Assembly (NCBI GenBank): GCA_030710605.1
Contig: CP092863.1
Coordinates: 55,642,507 to 55,706,506 of the forward strand
DNA length: 64,000 nucleotides
DNA from: Cordylochernes scorpioides
Taxonomy: Eukaryota; Arthropoda; Arachnida; Pseudoscorpiones; Chernetidae
Direction: 5' to 3'
Shown: piece by piece, positions 31,947 to 43,373 of the stretch
How positions within the stretch are numbered: the first letter of the stretch is position 1
How the letters are laid out: every line of letters starts with the position of its first letter
Notes under the pieces: model-generated
Database searches by the model: none
The model's input: the letters and a program-made list of their open reading frames with translations, nothing else
What the model was told of the DNA's origin: nothing
Translations under genes and position numbers: made by a program

Positions 31947-32540
31947 ATTTATAGAAATGTATAATGGGATGAATGGAAAATATAAGTCATATAGAATATG
32001 CACATTAAAATTAGAAATAAAATAGTTTTCCAGTGATAATTTAAAATAAGGAGAATAATAATTCTTTTTAAAAAGACATATACAAATTATGGTGCATTAA
32101 TACAAGTATAATACGATAATTTTTAAGAATCAATCAAACGAGATATAACTTTGATTTGACGCTAGATTTGGTCATGTAAAAAATTCAAAATATTATAGGA
32201 AGGTTATTTTATTTAAATTTGTTATATCAGGTGTTCCTATATATCAAAGAAATTGCATATTCGTAAAACTTTCTAAATAGTACAAAAATAGTTGTAAATT
32301 TGAAAATTCTTTCGCAATTTCAGTACCTTTTATATAGAAAGGGTAAATTTCAACAAAATTGCTTACCAACATATATGATTACATCTATCTATTGCATACA
32401 CACATTTATATATTCTTAAAATATGCATTGTTCAGTGCAATTAATAAATGCATGAAAGGTATTTATCAAAAAGGAGAGGTGATTTATGCTCACACATTTG
32501 TATATTTTCGGCTACATGAAATCAGTAGAATTTAGTTTAA

Positions 32541-32750
32541 ATATATACGGATAACAGATCACATGAGGAGCTTCTTTATAGATTTATTGCGAGCTTTCGA
32601 ACCTTTCGGTTCTTCTACAGGCGTGGATAGCATGAATATACTAAGTTAGTTTATTCATGCTATCCATGCCTGTAGAAGAACCGAAAGGTTCGAAAGCTCG
32701 CAATAAATCTATAAAGAAGCTCCTCATGTGATCTTTTATCCGTATATACA
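32541..32750. mobile_element. Fold-back of PLE-type ends, copy 1
   Basis: Arms of about 95 bp in inverted orientation meet near 32640. Each contains a hammerhead-like motif (CTGTAGA, stem AGAACC-GAAA-GGTTC, GAAA, GC at 32670-32700 plus). It is related to the 35.1-kb fold-back by the AGGAGCTTCTTT and CGAAAGCT blocks. Confidence 0.75.
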
Positions 32751-33862
32751 TTTGTATATATATATATAGGAAAATGATATTTAACCTCCCATGCGATCTC
32801 AGTTTCGCTCTCCCGTTGATCCCCAATGGCTGATCCACAATTCAGTCTGCGTTTTCTCTCCATGTTAATGAACCATCGTCTTTCTCTCGCTGGTTCTAAC
32901 ATCTCGCCACTTGTGGTACCTGTAGTCCACTAAATTTTCAATAAACCAGAGCGACATCTCAAAAACTTACAGAAGTCTCACGCCAATAACACTGAAAAAA
33001 AGAAAATGTATGCCCTTGTTTAATGGTTTCTATGCTCCACACGAATGCCTTCAAAGGTTTTTACGTTGCAAAAATGTTTTGAAACAATTGCTTATTTCTG
33101 AAATCAGCTTTTTCCATTACGAATCGTGATTATATTTCACTCCAGCAATATCTGTCATATATAATTAACTATCCTAGGTAGTGAAAGGTATGCGCCTGTT
33201 CGACAAACTCGACTCACTTATAAATAAGGATATCAATAATCAAAATATCGTCAAAGTGATCAACGAGCAATCCTATGACGACGTATCAAACCAATTATAA
33301 ATGGTGTATATAGCACCTTATATAAATATTGAATTATATTTATCCTGAAACCAATTATAATACCCATTGCTAGTAGAATTGAGAGTAAAATACTTTGTAT
33401 GAACGTGTGCATTTCGTGAAAGAGTAACAAGCGGTAGATTGAATTTGGTAAACCCGTCCATTTCTTCCAACTCTTCAAGAGATTTTCTGAGGTAGATTCT
33501 CTGGAAGAAAGATGCTAGAGAGTCTCACACTAACCCAATTAAGTATTTTATTTTGTTTTTGACATTCCAACTTAATTAGGGAGATAATTAGAGTGAGAAC
33601 CAGTCAATTTTTTTCTTTTCTCACTTCAACAATTAAATCTTCCAACTTATTTATTTCTTCCAAAAATAGAGATTGGTTTTTAATGCTTCTCTCGTAGCTT
33701 AATTGGACGTTAGAGATGTGGAAATAATTATGTCAAATTTATTTGAAAAAATAATAATTTTTTTTTGATATACCTATCAAATACCGTCAATAGAATTGAG
33801 TGAAGTGTGTATACCAAGACTTTCTCAGGTGTAGCTCCAATTTTTATATGTAACAGAATATT

Positions 33863-34277
33863 ATTCTTTTTTCACCATTTATAAACATAATCACGTTCTA
33901 TTATTCTATAGCAATCTAAGAAATTAAAGTGCGCTCTGTGCAATAGTGAATTTAGCCGGGACTTTCCACACTACATGTTTTACTGTCCGGCTTTGTAGGA
34001 TGAGAGAATAATTCTCCGCCAAAAGATTGTTTATGAAGACAGCACGCGCTATATGTTTTATTGGCAAAAGTAGTAAAAATCAGGACCAATGCATTGGCTT
34101 TTCATAAATTCTAGAGAAGAGCACAGTCAAAAGGCGTAACACAGAAGAGGAAGCCAACTTGAGAAAAGATTGATGTTGTTCTCCACTTTCTGTTGATAAA
34201 TGTTGCCTCTGTTTACCCAAATATGAGAATCCTGTATGGTACAAGTGTCCCTAATAAAAACTTTGTTGTTGTTGCAG
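33863..34277 (+). mobile_element. 5'-truncated LINE with (TTG) tail
   Basis: CAGAATATT at 33854-33862 and 34278-34286 is the target duplication. The insert contains a decayed knuckle (CALCNSEFSRDFPHYMFYC, 33930-33990) homologous to the 27.4-kb copy. It ends GAATCCTGTATGGTACAAGT, then CCCTAATAAAAAC and TTG repeats. Confidence 0.85.
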
Positions 34278-34374
34278 CAGAATATTCAAAAAATAATTTT
34301 CTTTAGGGAGTTTGTTTTATAAAGGATAGAGCGGCGTCAGCAGAAGATGGTGCATATAACCCGAGGTTAGAATT

Positions 34375-34450
34375 CAAGAACTCATTCCCCTGAAGAGAGC
34401 AGCACTAGAGTCGCCGAAACGCCGGGAACGTAATAAATCAACAATGGTAG
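34375..34450 (+). repeat. Possible PLE-type end with hammerhead-like remnant
   Basis: CTGAAGAGAGC, then CGAAACGCCGGGAACG and AATAAATC, resembles the CTGANGA...GAAA layout, but the intervening stem is not convincingly paired. Confidence 0.3.
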
Positions 34451-34609
34451 TTGAATATTTTTTTAAAGAATAATTTTATCCAATCAACACCTTATTGAGA
34501 GAGATATTTCCTGAAGATAGACGTTGCCTGAGGCCGGTATTCAAATTTCTTTAAAAAATAGAAACTTCGGCCAGTTAGAGTTTTATTTTCTCAACGTTTC
34601 AACAAAAAT

Positions 34610-34724
34610 ATTTGTCTTCGTCAAGAGTAATAAATAAAATAAAGCATTTGGCAAATTGTTCTAGAACAATTGTAACGCCCTGCCAAATGTTTTACTTTAT
34701 TTATTTCTCCTGACGAAGACAAAA
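34610..34724. repeat. Fold-back with ~43-bp arms
   Basis: TTTTGTCTTCGTC with AATAAATAAAATAAAGC and CATTTGGCA is mirrored by TGCCAAATG, ATTTATTTCTCCTGAC and GAAGACAAAA. A CTGACGAAGAC segment at the right arm again recalls PLE-type ends. Confidence 0.75.
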
Positions 34725-35068
34725 GATTCTTATTGATTTCGTTATACAAAATATTTATCCTATTGCCTTTCTATTATTTTATATAAATACGATTGGATTT
34801 TGTTAAATAAATTTCCTTGTCATCCTAAAAGCCTTTCTCTCCCAATTTTCTACTCGACAATGTAATAAAAAATGGGAAATATATACGGTTTGTGTGTATA
34901 TACAAGGTGGTCATATATTGATTTTTTCTAATAAAATTATATTTCAAGATAAAAATGCAAATTTTTATTTGTTATAAAATTAAATCGAAAACAAAATCTG
35001 CTAACATCCAGGAGGCTGCAAACATTCCAAGCTATATTTTACGAATAAATGAACTCTGTAGATTTGGT

Positions 35069-35281
35069 TAAACTTATACAAATAAAAGATTACACGAGGA
35101 GCTTCTTTTCCGTTTAATTGCTAGCTTTCGAACCTTGCGGTTCTTCAACAGGCGTGGCTAGTACAACATTATTGTTGTATTGTTGTACTAGCCACGCCTG
35201 TTGAAGAACCGCAAGGTTCGAAAGCTAGCAATTAAACGGAAAAGAAGCTCCTCGTGTAATCTTTTATTTGTATAAGTTTAA
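35069..35281. mobile_element. Fold-back of PLE-type ends, copy 2 (near-perfect)
   Basis: Arms of about 95 bp, perfect by eye, meet in an ACAACAATA-like centre. Each contains CTGTTGA, stem AGAACC-GCAA-GGTTC, GAAA, GCTAGC (plus copy 35198-35230). The outer CTAGC/GCTAG also pair. Confidence 0.82.
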
Positions 35282-35940
35282 ACATTCCAAGCGTTTTCGA
35301 TTATAAAATACCAGTAGGACTTTGGTCGATGTTTTTATGAAGTCTTGTGCGTTCTTACAATTCTATTTACTCTCTTACTGAAGAGTGCCGAAAAAGAATA
35401 TCAGCTACTGTGGGCGTTGGAATATCTATTAGATTAAAATAGCACTGCACTCTCAAAGTATCTAAAATTTAAGACATATATTCAAACAAGCCGTATCTTG
35501 CTCTTTGAGAGTGTGTGAATTTAATAATATTTAAAATATCATTTATAAGAGAGAGAGAGAGAGTATTTTATGTTATGATCCTGAGTGAAATTATCCCATG
35601 TAAAAAAATGTATATTTATTTTTGTTACATATATTGTGACAAATAATACAATATGTTAATGATATGAGTTCAAATGGACAAAGGCATTGAGTGTATTATG
35701 GCCAAAAATGTTTTTGGTAAGGAAAGAAATTATGAGAAGAAAATTTGTATTCACTTGTAGCGGGATGTAACGTTAAAAAAAACCCCAAAGAGGTAATCAA
35801 CTTCAAAGAGGAAGAGGTTTTGAAAAATCATATGAATTACCATGTTGAAGTACTATATAGGAGAACATTTAGGTTGAGACACCAATCCTATTAAAAGTTA
35901 ACAAATCCAAAGAGGGTTATTGGATCCAAAGAGAGGTGTT

Positions 35941-36075
35941 GAAGTGGCAGCTATCGGCGGAGAAGTGGGTCAGAGAGGCCGCCCGTGTTTACGCCACGCA
36001 GTGATGAACGGCGTATTGTACCGGCGGTGTGAATGGGGGGCCCTACGGGTGGCGAGGGAGATTTCAAAGAGGTAA
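35941..36075 (+). pseudogene. gypsy integrase zinc-domain fragment
   Basis: A GC-rich 44-codon frame ending in VMNGVLYRRCEWGALRVARE resembles the segment that precedes the HHCC domain in gypsy integrases. It probably belongs to the same dead element family as 37.2-38.5 kb. The identification rests on one motif. Confidence 0.4.
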
Positions 36076-37094
36076 ATTAGAGGGGTGATAAAATACGGCA
36101 CCCTAATCCAGGTCAACGATGGCCATTCCAAGATTTGTTTGTATCTAGACTTGGCCTGAATTTAATCTTCTTTCTTCGGCGTGTATGTATAGTCTCATCC
36201 CATTTATTTTTTATTTTTTTCAATATTTTAACGTATTCATATATTAAAGTGTATGTTTAAAATATATTTTAGTGGATATATGTGTTAGCGATTTTTTAAT
36301 TTAACCCATTCTTTTAAATAATTTTCGAATATGAAAAATCTTGACTCGTCATTTAGAAACTCGCTGTGTATTTCCCCGTATTTGAAAGACGATTGAGTTT
36401 TTATATTTTCAAATATTCATTACTGAAAGGTAGGTATATAGTGTTGCCCTGTTTTTAAGCTATGTGTAAAGCAATATTCTTTACCACACGTGCTCGAAAA
36501 TTAAAAATAAATAAAATGTCCCCAATTTATGAAAGGCCTGTATCCATAACGTAAGCAGATCCTCTATCACACCAATATTGAAGTTATAAATGATGACGCA
36601 AGATACGCCGACACAATAGTACTGGCCTAGTAGAATAAACTGAGAAAACAGGTGAGTGGGTTCTACTTTGATAGATATCTCAATGTGTTCTTTATATAAT
36701 GTTAGTATTTCAGGAATTTGTACTTCAACACATTAGAGAACACTGTTATGTTTGTATAGATGGACCCGTACTTCTCAAATATACAAGGACAACTCTTTTC
36801 GAAATGATTAATTTTGGTAAATATATTTGTGCACATGGTGGTAAGATGAATTAAATTATAGTTTTTTACTTAACATAGTGATCAGGTTATAAAATAAAGT
36901 GTTTTCATTATTTTTTTGTACAAATTTTATTTTTCAAATAATAGAAATAAGGCTGGCGCACTTATCCTTAATACATGCATACGTGGTAAATTTTTCAATA
37001 AATCCATTTATACATCCTTTTAATTACGTATTTTCCACACACGTTTAATTTGTGCATATATTTTGGGATATAACTGGAGACTTCAATGAATGAA

Positions 37095-37200
37095 TTTTTT
37101 TTCAGTCCCAGTTCAAAAAACTTTATTGGGTAAATGACGGCACTCGTCAGCGTGGTGCAGACTGTACTTCTACGACCAAAAGGCTTTTGGTCCCGGAGGC
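37095..37200 (-). repeat. Partial retrozyme-like unit with half a hammerhead
   Basis: The minus strand has GGGACCAAAAGCC, GTACAGTCTGCACCACG and the CTGACGAG core (37144-37151), then diverges before GAAA. It directly abuts the gypsy coding remnant, so the ATG at 37187 is not a genuine Gag start. Confidence 0.75.
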
Positions 37201-38539
37201 TATGGTTTTTAAAGAAAGATTCCTGGCCATTAGAGATAAAGTAGAGTACAGATTTGACGATAGCCTAGTGTTCGAAATCTTCCTCGAAAATGTGCTCGAT
37301 AAGTATAAAGAGGCTATTGTTCGCAGTGAGGCTAAATCAATAGACAAAGCAGTCAGTGTCATGGCCTCGGAGGATAGTGTAGAACACCGTTGCAGCTTTA
37401 TGAAAGGGGTATGTTCAGTAGAAGGGGTTGACGAAATAAAAAGCATTAAGGGTGAGATGAAGATGCTTAGTTCCAGTGTAAACAGGATGAAGCACGAAAA
37501 TGAGCAGTGTATTAAAGACCTTAGAGGTGAGATAGAAAACTGACTAAATTGTTGGGCGAAATCAAGCTGAGTCCACCTGAGTGTAGATTAGGACATATAG
37601 CTAGTGATTGTTGCTCAAGACAGTCTTCTATGTTTGCCAACCGCAATACTCTTGACAATGCCGAGATAGTGAACATACGTTCATATGGCGGAGATCCGTA
37701 TGGAAATCTGCCAATAGTTAAGGTGAATATTAACGGCAATATGTGGAGCCTGTTATATGATACAGGTCAGCCAAGTCAGTATTATTGATTCTGAAAAGTG
37801 TAATGTCTTGAAGGAGAATTGGGACGATGCACTTAAAACTTTACGTATAGTTTCAGTGACAGGCCACGAGCAGACACTTACACGTGTTAAAACCTGTAGA
37901 GTTGGTAACGAAAACGGCATTGAGCTGGGATAGATAAGGTTTTGGCTAATGTCACTCGGAGATAAGGCCTACGACGGGATTCTGGGAATCAATGATATAA
38001 GGAGATTCAATATCACGTTGCTTGCCATACGGGAGCGTTGCAACATGATTTCTTTGAAACCAGAAGACCGAGATTATGTAGACCTTAGCTACGTTGCCAG
38101 TGTGCATAGACCGATGGTTTCAAGCTCCTTCGGGGAGAAATCAGTGAAGCGCATTGAAAACGTTGCTGTAAAGTTGCTACCTACTGAGTTTAACAGAAAC
38201 TGTGAGTGTAGCGCTGGGTCTGTTAATAGTTTTAGAGAGCCTACTTGGGCTGAGAGGTTAAGGGTGATGCGGAAAGCAAAGGAAACTGTCAGACAGTTTA
38301 TGTCAGATAATTCTGTTAAAAAGCTTATGAATCCTAGGCCACCTTATTCCAGAAGTTTCGACAAAGGAGACCTGGTAATGCTAGCGGTTCCTAAGAATGA
38401 AGGTTACTCCAACTTCTATGGGCCTTTCCGTGTGGAAGCTAGGGTCTCCGATGTTAACTTCAGAGTAAGAGGGGTCACAATGAACGATGTGAAAGCTGTA
38501 CATGTCGATAGGATGAAAGCGTTTATAAACAGGAGTTAA
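37201..38539 (+). pseudogene. Internally deleted gypsy: Gag, protease and integrase C-terminus
   Basis: 37201-37543 gives a Gag segment (FLAIRDKVEYRFDDSLVFEI, SEAKSIDKAVSVMASED, then coiled charged residues). In a second frame there is a knuckle (CRLGHIASDC) and an aspartic protease start (LLYDTGQPS, with DTG), then the protease end YDGILGINDIRRFN at 37970. From about 38220 the frame switches to an integrase C-terminus (TWAERLRVMRKAKETVRQFM, FDKGDLVMLAVPKN, FYGPFRVEARVSD) ending at 38537-38539. RT, RNase H and the integrase core are missing. The element cannot move on its own. Confidence 0.75.
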
Positions 38540-39360
38540 GAAGAGCTTTTAGCTCTTGGACTTGAGAGAACTGAATGGAATTGTATCATTCGATTATCAT
38601 CAAGTGAGCGTCGGTCAGTTTCCTAAGTCTCTACCCAACATACCCAGCCGGTCCCAGATGAGAGCTTATTGGCCCCCCATTAAACTCTGTCTAATAAAGC
38701 ATATTATATATGTGTGTGCTTGGTAATCACTCATGGTAACTCACGTAGTTTGCGCAGATTTTTCTTTTTGAAGTTTCTTTTGGGAGGAACAAGATGGAAG
38801 GCACTTTTATGGAACGACCCTGTTGCTTACATCTCCTCTCTTTAGTTTTGTTTTTTTTTGTAATTTTATAACATGGCTCCCGTGAGCTTTTTCCCACCCG
38901 ACAGCGGGAGGTTTTCCTTACGGGACAATGGGAATGTTTGGGAGATTGGTTAGTTTCTTTTTTTTTTCTTTGGAAGAATACTTTTTGTCAAATTATTTAA
39001 CAAACATTTCAGTTTTAATCTTCTCAGTTATGCGGGAAGAATGTTGTTTATCTGTTAAGTCGAACTGATCTCCCACGCCTTCTCATTGGACGAATGTGGC
39101 CATGTTTATACATAAAAGGGGGTTGAAACGGAATGCGAGGAGTCGTGGAGTGGTGTTCGAGTGGAGACGCTTATAGCGTTCTCTATGTGCTTGTCTGGTG
39201 TTTCTCCTCGCATACCTGTGAAACCCCGAGTCCGATCCCTACCAACACTACAATAAAGCTAAGTACTTTTATTATTTTATTCTACAAATCGCTAGTTCTT
39301 ATTTATTTCCTTTTTGTTGTTCATGTTGTACTCTTGAGTGTACGCTTTTCTGTGTATTAA
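38540..39360 (+). repeat. Probable untranslated region and LTR of the deleted gypsy
   Basis: Follows the integrase stop. Contains a TATA-like ATACATAAAAGG at 39107 and AATAAAGC at 39251, spaced as in an LTR promoter and polyadenylation region. No second copy lies in the window, so LTR status is inferred. Confidence 0.4.
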
Positions 39361-39529
39361 GGTACATTTAATTTTGGCCCTAGCTTATTCCATTTTTGTA
39401 TGTAAACCCGCAAAAGTTATTAACCTTTGTCAATTAAATTATGTTTTACTAAGTTACCTCTTTAACAAAGGAAGGGGATTTTATAATTTCCTTTATTGAT
39501 ATATTTTATATAAGTACCTAATATGTTAT

Positions 39530-39612
39530 AATACCTTGAAAAAGGTTGGCGTTCAGCCAACTTAAATATTGGTAAAATAAATGATATTTTGATCCAATAT
39601 ATGCCTATTTAA
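39530..39612 (+). repeat. PLE-type end fragment
   Basis: CTTGAAAAAGG, stem GTTGGC-GTTCA-GCCAAC, then GATCCAATATATGCC, the tip motif shared with PLE-1. Confidence 0.5.
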
Positions 39613-39619
39613 TTAAATA

Positions 39620-40340
39620 TTTATTTATGGATTTTTCTAGTTTCAAAATTATAAGTATATTTAAATATTCTAGAAATACTATAATAAGGTTTTCAACATG
39701 ATATATACATTACATCTAAGCTTTATTTATAGTTGTCTGTGGCTCTAGTGTGTCATCATGGCCTATGTTTAGCGCAGTGACAGTTTATTTATAGAAGTGG
39801 ATAGAAATCCGCAATATTTGACCTATTAGGATCAAATCTTACCAGGAAATAGAATTTGTAAGAAGTCGCTATCATAGTTTCGATCTCAGGATATGGAAAT
39901 AGCCAATAACCGACTGAATTTATATTTTATTTTTATTCAGGTTTTATTATAGACATTGTCAGGGAAAGCAAATCCGTGGAGGTAATGTCTGCTTTATCAA
40001 ACTATGTCATAGTTAACATACAAATGTATCCACGTGTTCAATTAAATTGTGACTAACTTAGATATGTCTTCCATTAGAAAACCGTATTTTATTTTAACAA
40101 AATCACCAAGAATAAGCCTTCAAATGTAGATTACATAGGCAGAATGAAAAATGTAATAGTTGCAGTCTTCGAGCAGACTTTTCAAACTATATCACTGAAC
40201 AAATATATAAATCAATTGAGGCGAAAAATACGACTACTCAAATTGAATTAAAATTACATATGTGTGTGAGGGTCAAGTAATACTAACACCTTCTAAATAA
40301 ACTATATAAATGTATAGCGCTACTATTTCACGTGAAAACG
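39620..40340. other. No recognisable feature
   Basis: AT-rich non-coding DNA; nothing assigned. Confidence 0.5.
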
Positions 40341-40348
40341 AAATACTA

Positions 40349-40425
40349 AAATATAAGTCGGTGGATGAGAGGGTAACACGCTCGATTCCCGACAGTCATG
40401 AACCGGGATTGATTCCCGCGTTAAA
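40349..40425 (+). tRNA. tRNA-like remnant or SINE head
   Basis: A B-box-like GGGATTGATTCCCG follows a degenerate A-box region (GTGGATGAGAGGGTAAC). No acceptor stem pairs convincingly. A decayed tRNA or tRNA-derived SINE promoter is likely. Confidence 0.35.
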
Positions 40426-40439
40426 AATTGTTTAATATG

Positions 40440-41930
40440 TGAATAACCTTCACATATTATTCATTGTTCAATTATCATGAACTAGGTTGCTCTTGCTGAG
40501 CGGTACCTATTAATGTGATTTGAACCAAAACGAAATACTAATATAGTTGAAGCAGCATTGTATAATAAAAATAATAACCCCAAAGGGATCTCAAATTCGA
40601 GCCTAATAATATAAACTGTGAGCCAACAAACTCTCAAATACCATGACACCTACTATGATTGAAAGAACCAATAGAATAACTATTCAAAAGCAGTAATATA
40701 AGCAATTCCTATCTATAAATAAATACCAAACGATTTAAACCTCCGAGTTATACACAACACGATAAAGAAGTTCCATCCTTGGATGTATTTGCATCATGCA
40801 GGCAATGTTGGAAACTGCTTCTTCTGAAGTCAAAAGAACCTACACTATTAGATCAACGGCAATGGGTGCGGAGAGCAAGGGTGAATCACCGAATTTCCTT
40901 TTCCACGAAATCCTCAATGGTTTCTGCAAGGGTTTTACAGACTGGTTGAGGAGGCCTAGGGACGGATTGACTTGAAATAAACATTCAATAAATAGTTGTA
41001 GAACGGTTCTTGAAGCTCTGTTTTATTCCAAGAATTCCAACTATTTAGAGGTATTAGAGTCGAGACACGGAAGGAAGGCTAGATATGTTCTACCGACGAG
41101 GTAATCCGGACCCATTACCGGCCGAAGACTGGGTCAACATCGCCGGAGATTAATCCGCGGTAGCGGAACTATTGCCCCCGGGGATCTTAGGCTTAGTATC
41201 TCAGCACGGTACGTACTGCTGAATTCTATTGTAAATAGTAATTCACAGATCTTAATAGTCGAGTTAATTTACAGAATTTTTTGGTAAAAATATCTCACCT
41301 CTTTCCGTTTTTTTTTTTTTGTTGTTTTTTTCAACAATGAAAAGCTAAATTTAGTAGATGCTATAGCGATAGAACCGAGAAATGTATCCGCTCCATTTTA
41401 GTATACGATGGCTTTAGGCCATACTCTTCTATTGGACAGTTCTAAAATTGTGTTCTATTTAGAGCATTTTTGTTGTAGATAGTTATAGTTCAGGAATGGA
41501 TCAAATCCGTTCCCTGGAAATAAACAGGATTCTATAAGAATGTGATAGAATCAGGTTCTTATAAAACTGCGCCAAGACACGGATCTCACAGCTGGGATAT
41601 ATATTACAGGAATAGAGGGGGTTAACTATATATAAATAGTTAGGGCTTCCTTCCATTATGGGGCTGGGGATGTTAACAGCCCCCCTGGTTGCCACAACAC
41701 CCACCCAATTAAATGGTTAAGAAATACCTCGATGTTCGCGTCACCCTCCAATTATTAAAAAAAAAAAGTTTTTTTTCTTGAAGGTCGGGTTCTCCCTCTT
41801 GGGGTAAAAGAGTGTTATTGATAATGTTCTTTCGTGGCGGCGTGTAGTTGGTGTTGAATACTTTATTGGGATTAGAATTAAAAAGGAGTATCTAACGCAG
41901 CCGCATGATTTATTAGTTAGAGCTGCTTTA
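40440..41930. other. No recognisable gene
   Basis: Short moderately GC patches (41090-41220, 41640-41700) occur in AT-rich DNA, with no frames or motifs that I can assign. Confidence 0.45.
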
Positions 41931-42058
41931 GGACACGTATTTCTTCAGCTGAAGAAGGCCATGTTCGAACGCAACTGTGATTCCTTTTTAATAAAAACGT
42001 TGCTACAGCGTTTTCTACTCTCTTTGTAATTGTCAAAAACCTCACGAGTATATTTATA

Positions 42059-42135
42059 TATTAGATAATAAAAGGCATATATTGGATTTAATAAAATATT
42101 TATTATGTCAATATATGCCTTTTATTATCTAATGA
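42059..42135. repeat. 24-bp perfect inverted repeat, PLE-tip related
   Basis: TTAGATAATAAAAGGCATAT and its complement flank a 29-nt centre. GGCATATATTGGAT parallels the PLE-1 tip, as does GGATTGCTCTATT just beyond. Confidence 0.7.
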
Positions 42136-42173
42136 ATTAAGTATGGATTGCTCTATTTTCAAAATATTTATAT

Positions 42174-42632
42174 ATGACATTTGAAAATTATACCGCATGT
42201 GTTTCTTTTCAACGAAAAATCCTAATTTATTTTAAGGAGAAATAATGATTATTTCTAACCTTAAGGATGAGGTATGAAAGGATGAATTGTGAGGAGTGAT
42301 GATAAACGGAAAAATAAAAGTCTCCAGGGATGGGAATCGAACCCACAGTATTCCGCTTACTGGGCAGATGCCATGTCCACTAGGCTACCCTGGACATATT
42401 TTTCCGTTCGTAAATAATACATAAAGTAATTTATAATACAATATAATATAATGCGGCTTGTGATTGTAAAACGACATTTGAAAATTATACCGCGTGTGTT
42501 TCTTTTCAACGAAAAATCCAAATTTATTTAAAGGAGAAATAATGATTATTTCTAACCTTAAGGATTTTTCGTTGAAAAGAAACGCATGCGGTATAATTTT
42601 CAAATGTCGTTTTACAATCACTAACCGCATTA
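42174..42632. repeat. Hairpin MITE pair
   Basis: ACATTTGAAAATTATACCGC followed by TTTCTTTTCAACG occurs at 42174 (direct) and 42472 (direct), and inverted at 42560-42615. The latter two form a hairpin with about 70-bp arms, ending in GCGG...CCGC near 42452 and 42627. Confidence 0.8.
42323..42394 (-). tRNA. tRNA-Thr(AGU)-like gene
   Basis: 72 nt with a cloverleaf on the minus strand. The acceptor is TCCAGGG/CCCTGGA (7 pairs). The D arm GCC...GGC contains AGTGG. The anticodon stem is TCTGC/GCGGA with loop CCAGTAA, and the T arm is GTGGG-TTCGATT-CCCAT. The B box GGTTCGATTCC is perfect. The anticodon reads AGT, but position 33 is C instead of the nearly universal U. A GGAAAAATA/TATTTTTCC pair flanks it, inside MITE-rich DNA. 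It may be a real gene, a tRNA pseudogene, or a SINE head. Confidence 0.65.
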
Positions 42633-42754
42633 TATTATATTGTATATTTATATATATTAACATAAAGCAGTAACGCGCCATCTATACATATAAAATGAAA
42701 GGATTTAAAAGCACGAATGTTTCTTTTATACATAATACAACAATTTGAATGTAA

Positions 42755-42970
42755 TTCTACTGTCCTTTAAGCTTATGTCCATAGTTTTCTTGAAAATCAT
42801 TTCTGAGATTCCATCCTTCAGTGCTGCGTATATAAGCAGAATCGTCTAATACAGTATTAGAGCTCTGAGAAGCGGTCTGGTGGATTAAATTGGCGAAACC
42901 GCTGGGAGGGTTCACCACTGATGAGCCAAGCCATCCCAATATATTTTTCATCGCAGTAATGGCAGTAGAA
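42755..42970 (+). mobile_element. Full-length fold-back-family unit (single)
   Basis: Bounded by TTCTACTGTCC and GGCAGTAGAA. Contains AGCTTATGTCCATAG and TGGCGAAACCGCTGGGAGGG. Compared with the 2.8-kb units the centre is diverged. Confidence 0.82.
42890..42929 (+). ncRNA. Hammerhead-core-like motif with compensatory change
   Basis: TTGGC-GAAA...CTGATGA-GCCAA. Relative to 2932-2971 the outer stem pair is T-A in place of C-G, preserving pairing, and the core is identical. Confidence 0.35.
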
Positions 42971-43074
42971 GTTTGTATTATGTATGAAAGAAAGCTAGGA
43001 TGGAAAGCATGGAAAGCTAGGATATTTGAATGGTATTTATTTTTCATCGGCCCACAGGAACTAACAGTTTATAT

Positions 43075-43297
43075 TGACACGTTTCTGAATTTTGTAGTTA
43101 ATTTTGTAATTGGTTTTTCATTGATTTTTAATGTGTGATCAATAACTCTTATCATCATTGGAAAAGAAGAACAATTAATAAACAAAAGAACAACAACATG
43201 GTAAATTTGCCTCTTTATTTAAAACAAACAAACAAATTAGATAAAGATTTAAAATAAAACATTTCTTTAAAAGTTAAAGCAAAAATAAAACGTTACA
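43075..43297 (+). repeat. 5' LTR of gypsy element 2
   Basis: 223 bp, TG...CA ends, nearly identical to 46992-47213. Contains AATAAAACA-type A-rich sequence before its end. Confidence 0.95.
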
Positions 43298-43306
43298 TAA
43301 AATATT

Positions 43307-43314
43307 TGGCGCAG
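43307..43314 (+). promoter_or_regulatory. Primer-binding site
   Basis: TGGCGCAG, 9 bp inside the LTR, is complementary to a tRNA 3' end reading CTGCGCCA, and continues GCAGCTACG. Confidence 0.6.
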
Positions 43315-43373
43315 CTACGAAAGGATTAAAATATAAATCAAAAAAGGCTTCGACGAAAGAAAAAGTAAGTACA

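Noticed and set aside
41945-41985. CTGAAGAAGGCC...CGAACGCAAC as another hammerhead-like end
   Set aside because: The intervening stem does not pair and GAAA is GAAC; at most a distant PLE-end relic.
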